DNA from: Pseudomonas graminis | GTDB lineage: Bacteria > Pseudomonadota > Gammaproteobacteria > Pseudomonadales > Pseudomonadaceae | Assembly (NCBI RefSeq): GCF_004364335.1 | Contig: NZ_SOCR01000004.1 | Location: 186,001 to 250,000, forward strand | Length of the DNA: 64,000 nucleotides | Reading direction: 5' to 3' | Part shown: piece after piece, positions 61,793-64,000 of the stretch | How positions within the stretch are numbered: the first letter of the stretch is position 1 | How the letters are laid out: each line of letters opens with the position of its first letter | Made by a program: the position numbers and the translations under genes | Notes under the pieces: generated by a model | What the model saw: the letters and a program-made list of their open reading frames with translations, nothing else | The model's database searches: none | Told to the model about the DNA's origin: nothing

Positions 61793-62317
61793 ATGCTGCG
61801 CAGCTATATACGACTGGTGTTGTTCACGGCAGGCCTGTTAGTAGGCGTGCAGATTCCAGGCTTCATCAGCGATTACACCAAGCGCGTCGAAGCGCACATG
61901 CTAGAAGCGCAACAAAGCCTGCGCGGCTATAACGAGACCGCCCAGCGGTTCTTCAATGGCGACGTGCAGGCGTTGATCCAGCATTACACCAGCAGCGATG
62001 ACCCGGTGTTCCGCGCCGACGCCAATAACATCAGTAACCTGCTCACCCGCAATCAGACCCTTGACCGCGAATGGCTGGCACTGCAAGGCCCATGGTACTC
62101 CCGCGCCTGGCGTGTGCTGACCGCCGCCGACACCGACATCCGCAACGAAACCTGGAATGGCTACACCTGGCAGGTGCTGTTGTCGCCGGAAGTCATCGGC
62201 TGGGGCCTGCTGTGCGCGCTGCTGTTCTCGCTGGTCATCGAAAGTGTTGTGGTGTTCATTGATTGGGTGTTTGTGGGTCGGCACCACGTGCGGCCGGTGG
62301 GTCGCGACTGGCGCTAA
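61793..62317 (+). CDS. DUF2937 membrane protein
   Basis: 174 residues. N-terminal helix 'LVLFTAGLLVGVQIPGF', a periplasmic helical middle ('RVEAHMLEAQQSLRGY') and a C-terminal helix 'WGLLCALLFSLVIESVVVF'. DUF2937 pattern. Start ATG 61793 with GAGAGG upstream. Confidence 0.8.
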   Translation: MLRSYIRLVLFTAGLLVGVQIPGFISDYTKRVEAHMLEAQQSLRGYNETAQRFFNGDVQALIQHYTSSDDPVFRADANNISNLLTRNQTLDREWLALQGPWYSRAWRVLTAADTDIRNETWNGYTWQVLLSPEVIGWGLLCALLFSLVIESVVVFIDWVFVGRHHVRPVGRDWR

Positions 62318-62361
62318 GGCGGATTGCCCGGCTTAGCTTGCCTGGATGGTGACGCTGCCGA

Positions 62362-62430
62362 CGCCTTCCCGGCTAAAGCCGGTCCTACTGAGCGCAATAT
62401 TCCGTAGGTCCGGCTTCAGCCGGGAAGGGG
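62362..62430. repeat. REP pair
   Basis: GCCTTCCCGGCTAAAGCCGG and the inverted CCGGCTTCAGCCGGGAAGG. It occupies the centre of the 310-base gap before pxpA; the rest of that gap holds no gene. Confidence 0.8.
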
Positions 62431-62627
62431 TCATCTCACTCAGCAAAGATCCCCCGCACCGTTCACTTTTTCTTATCCTCCCCCCGCGCTTTAATTAGTT
62501 GGACGCTTCGGCCATTTCCGCCGAAGAATGCCCCCAACGCATAGCCCCGTGTCCCGCGCTGCCAACCTGACAACCCCGCGCGTACACTCGAGCTTCTCCC
62601 CGTTTCGTTCGCACAGGAGTCACGCCT

Positions 62628-63392
62628 TTGAGCCGCCTGTTATTGAATTGTGATATCGGCGAAAGCTACGGCGCCTGGACCATGGGTCTGGACGCCGAGG
62701 TCATGCCCTACATCGATTGCGCCAACATCGCCTGCGGTTTCCACGCCGGTGATCCGAGCGTCATGCGCAAGACCGTCGCGCTGGCCCTGGCCAACAACGT
62801 CACCATTGGCGCGCACCCGGCTTATCAGGATCTGGTCGGTTTCGGCCGCCGCTCGATGGCCTGTTCACCGCAAGAAATCCAAGACCTGCTGCATTACCAG
62901 ATCGGCGCGCTCGACGGCGTTTGCCGCGCCCAGGGCAGCCACGTCAGCTACGTTAAACCCCACGGCGCGATGTACAACGACATGATGGCCAACCCGACGC
63001 AGCTGCGCGCCGTCATCGAAGCCATCGCCCGTTACAACCCGCAACTGCCGCTGATGCTGCTGGCCATGCGCGACAACGCGGCAGCGCAGGCCATTGCCGA
63101 TGAGTTCGGCGTCACGCTGTGGTTCGAGGCCTTTGCCGATCGCGCCTACGACAGCGTGGGGCGTCTGGTCTCTCGCAACCTGCCGGGCGCGGTGCATCAC
63201 GATGCCGAAGTCATCATTGCCCAAGCCATGACCTTGTCCCGAGGCGAAGCCTTGATCGCCAGCGATGGCAGCGAGCTGCGACTGCACCCCCACACCTTGT
63301 GCGTGCATGGCGACAACGCCAGCTCCATCGACGCCGTCCAGCGGATTCGTCAGGCGTTGAACAGTGCTGATGCCGGACCGTCCGCCCTGTGA
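62628..63392 (+). CDS. pxpA: 5-oxoprolinase subunit A
   Basis: 254 residues, TTG start with AGGAG upstream. LamB/YcsF family: '[15 protein letters not shown]', '[12 protein letters not shown]', '[16 protein letters not shown]' and '[10 protein letters not shown]'. With PxpBC it opens 5-oxoproline to glutamate using ATP. Overlaps pxpB by 4 bp. Confidence 0.93.
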   Translation: MSRLLLNCDIGESYGAWTMGLDAEVMPYIDCANIACGFHAGDPSVMRKTVALALANNVTIGAHPAYQDLVGFGRRSMACSPQEIQDLLHYQIGALDGVCRAQGSHVSYVKPHGAMYNDMMANPTQLRAVIEAIARYNPQLPLMLLAMRDNAAAQAIADEFGVTLWFEAFADRAYDSVGRLVSRNLPGAVHHDAEVIIAQAMTLSRGEALIASDGSELRLHPHTLCVHGDNASSIDAVQRIRQALNSADAGPSAL

Positions 63393-64000
63393 ACCTGCGC
63401 ATCGAAGTCGTCGCCATCGATTGCCTGATGGTCCGCCTGTTCGACGTCATCGACGAGGCCAACATGCCGTGGATGCTCGCCGCGACGTTGCGGCTGCGCG
63501 AGGGTTTCGCCGCGCAGTTGATTGATCTGGTGCCGTCCTACACCACACTGATGGTGCATTACGATCTCTTGGCGCTGAGTCCGACACAGGCTCGGGCAAT
63601 CATTACCGATGCGCTGACCGACCTTGCACCCGATGCCGCCCAAAGCGGTCGGCAGCATGTGTTGCCGGTCTGGTACGACCTCAGCGTCGGGCCCGAGTTA
63701 AGCCTGCTATCCAAGCGCAGCGGGTTGTCGGTCGAGGAGGTGATTCGCCGCCACAGCCAGCGCGAGTATCAAGTCTTCGCGCTGGGCTTCGCGCCGGGGT
63801 TCGCGTTCATGGGGCTGGTGGAAGAAGTCCTCGCCGCGCCGCGCATCAAGACACCCCGCAAGCGCGTGGCGGCGGGAAGCGTCGGCATCGCTGAACGGCA
63901 AACGGCGGCCTACCCACTGGAGTCGCCCGGCGGCTGGAACATACTCGGGCGCACGCCGGCCAAACTCTTTGATCGCGGAATCGACGGCTACAGCCTGATG
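63389..64000 (+). CDS. pxpB: 5-oxoprolinase subunit B (3' end outside window)
   Basis: GTG start overlapping the pxpA stop. '[16 protein letters not shown]', '[13 protein letters not shown]' and '[15 protein letters not shown]' are KipI/PxpB signatures. The window ends at about residue 204, shortly before the normal C-terminus. Confidence 0.92.
   Translation, partial: MNLRIEVVAIDCLMVRLFDVIDEANMPWMLAATLRLREGFAAQLIDLVPSYTTLMVHYDLLALSPTQARAIITDALTDLAPDAAQSGRQHVLPVWYDLSVGPELSLLSKRSGLSVEEVIRRHSQREYQVFALGFAPGFAFMGLVEEVLAAPRIKTPRKRVAAGSVGIAERQTAAYPLESPGGWNILGRTPAKLFDRGIDGYSLM

Overview
The window is chromosomal DNA of a Pseudomonas species (GC-rich, with REP elements of the Pseudomonas type and the gene neighbourhood rnd-ycgL, ycgN, ptrB, pxpA). 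It has three parts: a siphophage-type prophage whose left end lies outside the window (about 1-38,365), a recombination scar plus a type VI secretion toxin/immunity island (about 38,366-43,400), and ordinary core chromosome (about 43,450-64,000).

Prophage, left to right: the end of the replication region (1-1,988); a nin-like block of very short, stop/start-overlapping genes with a DUF1364 protein, a RusA-type Holliday junction nuclease and an internal tyrosine recombinase (1,985-4,606); a candidate Q-like late regulator followed by a promoter and terminator pair (4,921-5,588); a YfbU-family cargo gene; a lysis cassette with holin and nested Rz/Rz1 spanins (7,251-8,105); HNH nuclease, terminase, HK97-type head genes (8,867-17,260); a lambda-like non-contractile tail with a G/GT -1 frameshift site, tape measure, M, L, K, I and J proteins (17,344-29,610); distal tail proteins, a SleB-type cell wall hydrolase and an SGNH-hydrolase tail protein (29,610-34,310); and an accessory right end with DNA adenine methylase, an HMCES/YedK protein and a LexA-box-controlled operon carrying a UmuD'-like S24 protein (34,407-38,191). 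Cargo genes inside the tail operon include an Imm41-type immunity protein and a small lipoprotein.

Scar: a 50-nt 3' half of tRNA-Thr(TGT) on the minus strand (38,366-38,415) and a 30-nt 3' end of a tRNA-Ser-like gene on the plus strand (39,111-39,140) bracket an AT-rich patch. Neither tRNA has its 5' half here, so at least two integration events are superimposed.

Toxin island: an intact Hcp gene is followed by a polymorphic effector (conserved N-terminus, AT-rich C-terminal RNase A-like domain) and its putative immunity gene. Then come three further putative immunity genes, each preceded by a broken piece of the toxin C-terminus or of the Hcp/effector junction. This is an orphan toxin/immunity cassette array like those behind CdiA and Rhs genes, here attached to an Hcp-linked effector. 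Direct repeats of the leader of the next chromosomal gene flank the last cassette. I regard this array as the most interesting object in the window.

Core chromosome: SAM methyltransferase, NAD-malic enzyme, GMC oxidoreductase, EptA-type phosphoethanolamine transferase, RNase D with YcgL, a 2-hydroxyacid dehydrogenase, nitroreductase, YcgN, RNA methyltransferase, YajD, a spermidine-synthase-like protein, a cyclic-nucleotide-binding protein, oligopeptidase B, a YafJ-type amidotransferase, DUF2937 and the start of the 5-oxoprolinase operon pxpAB. All function calls come from reading motifs; no database search was run.
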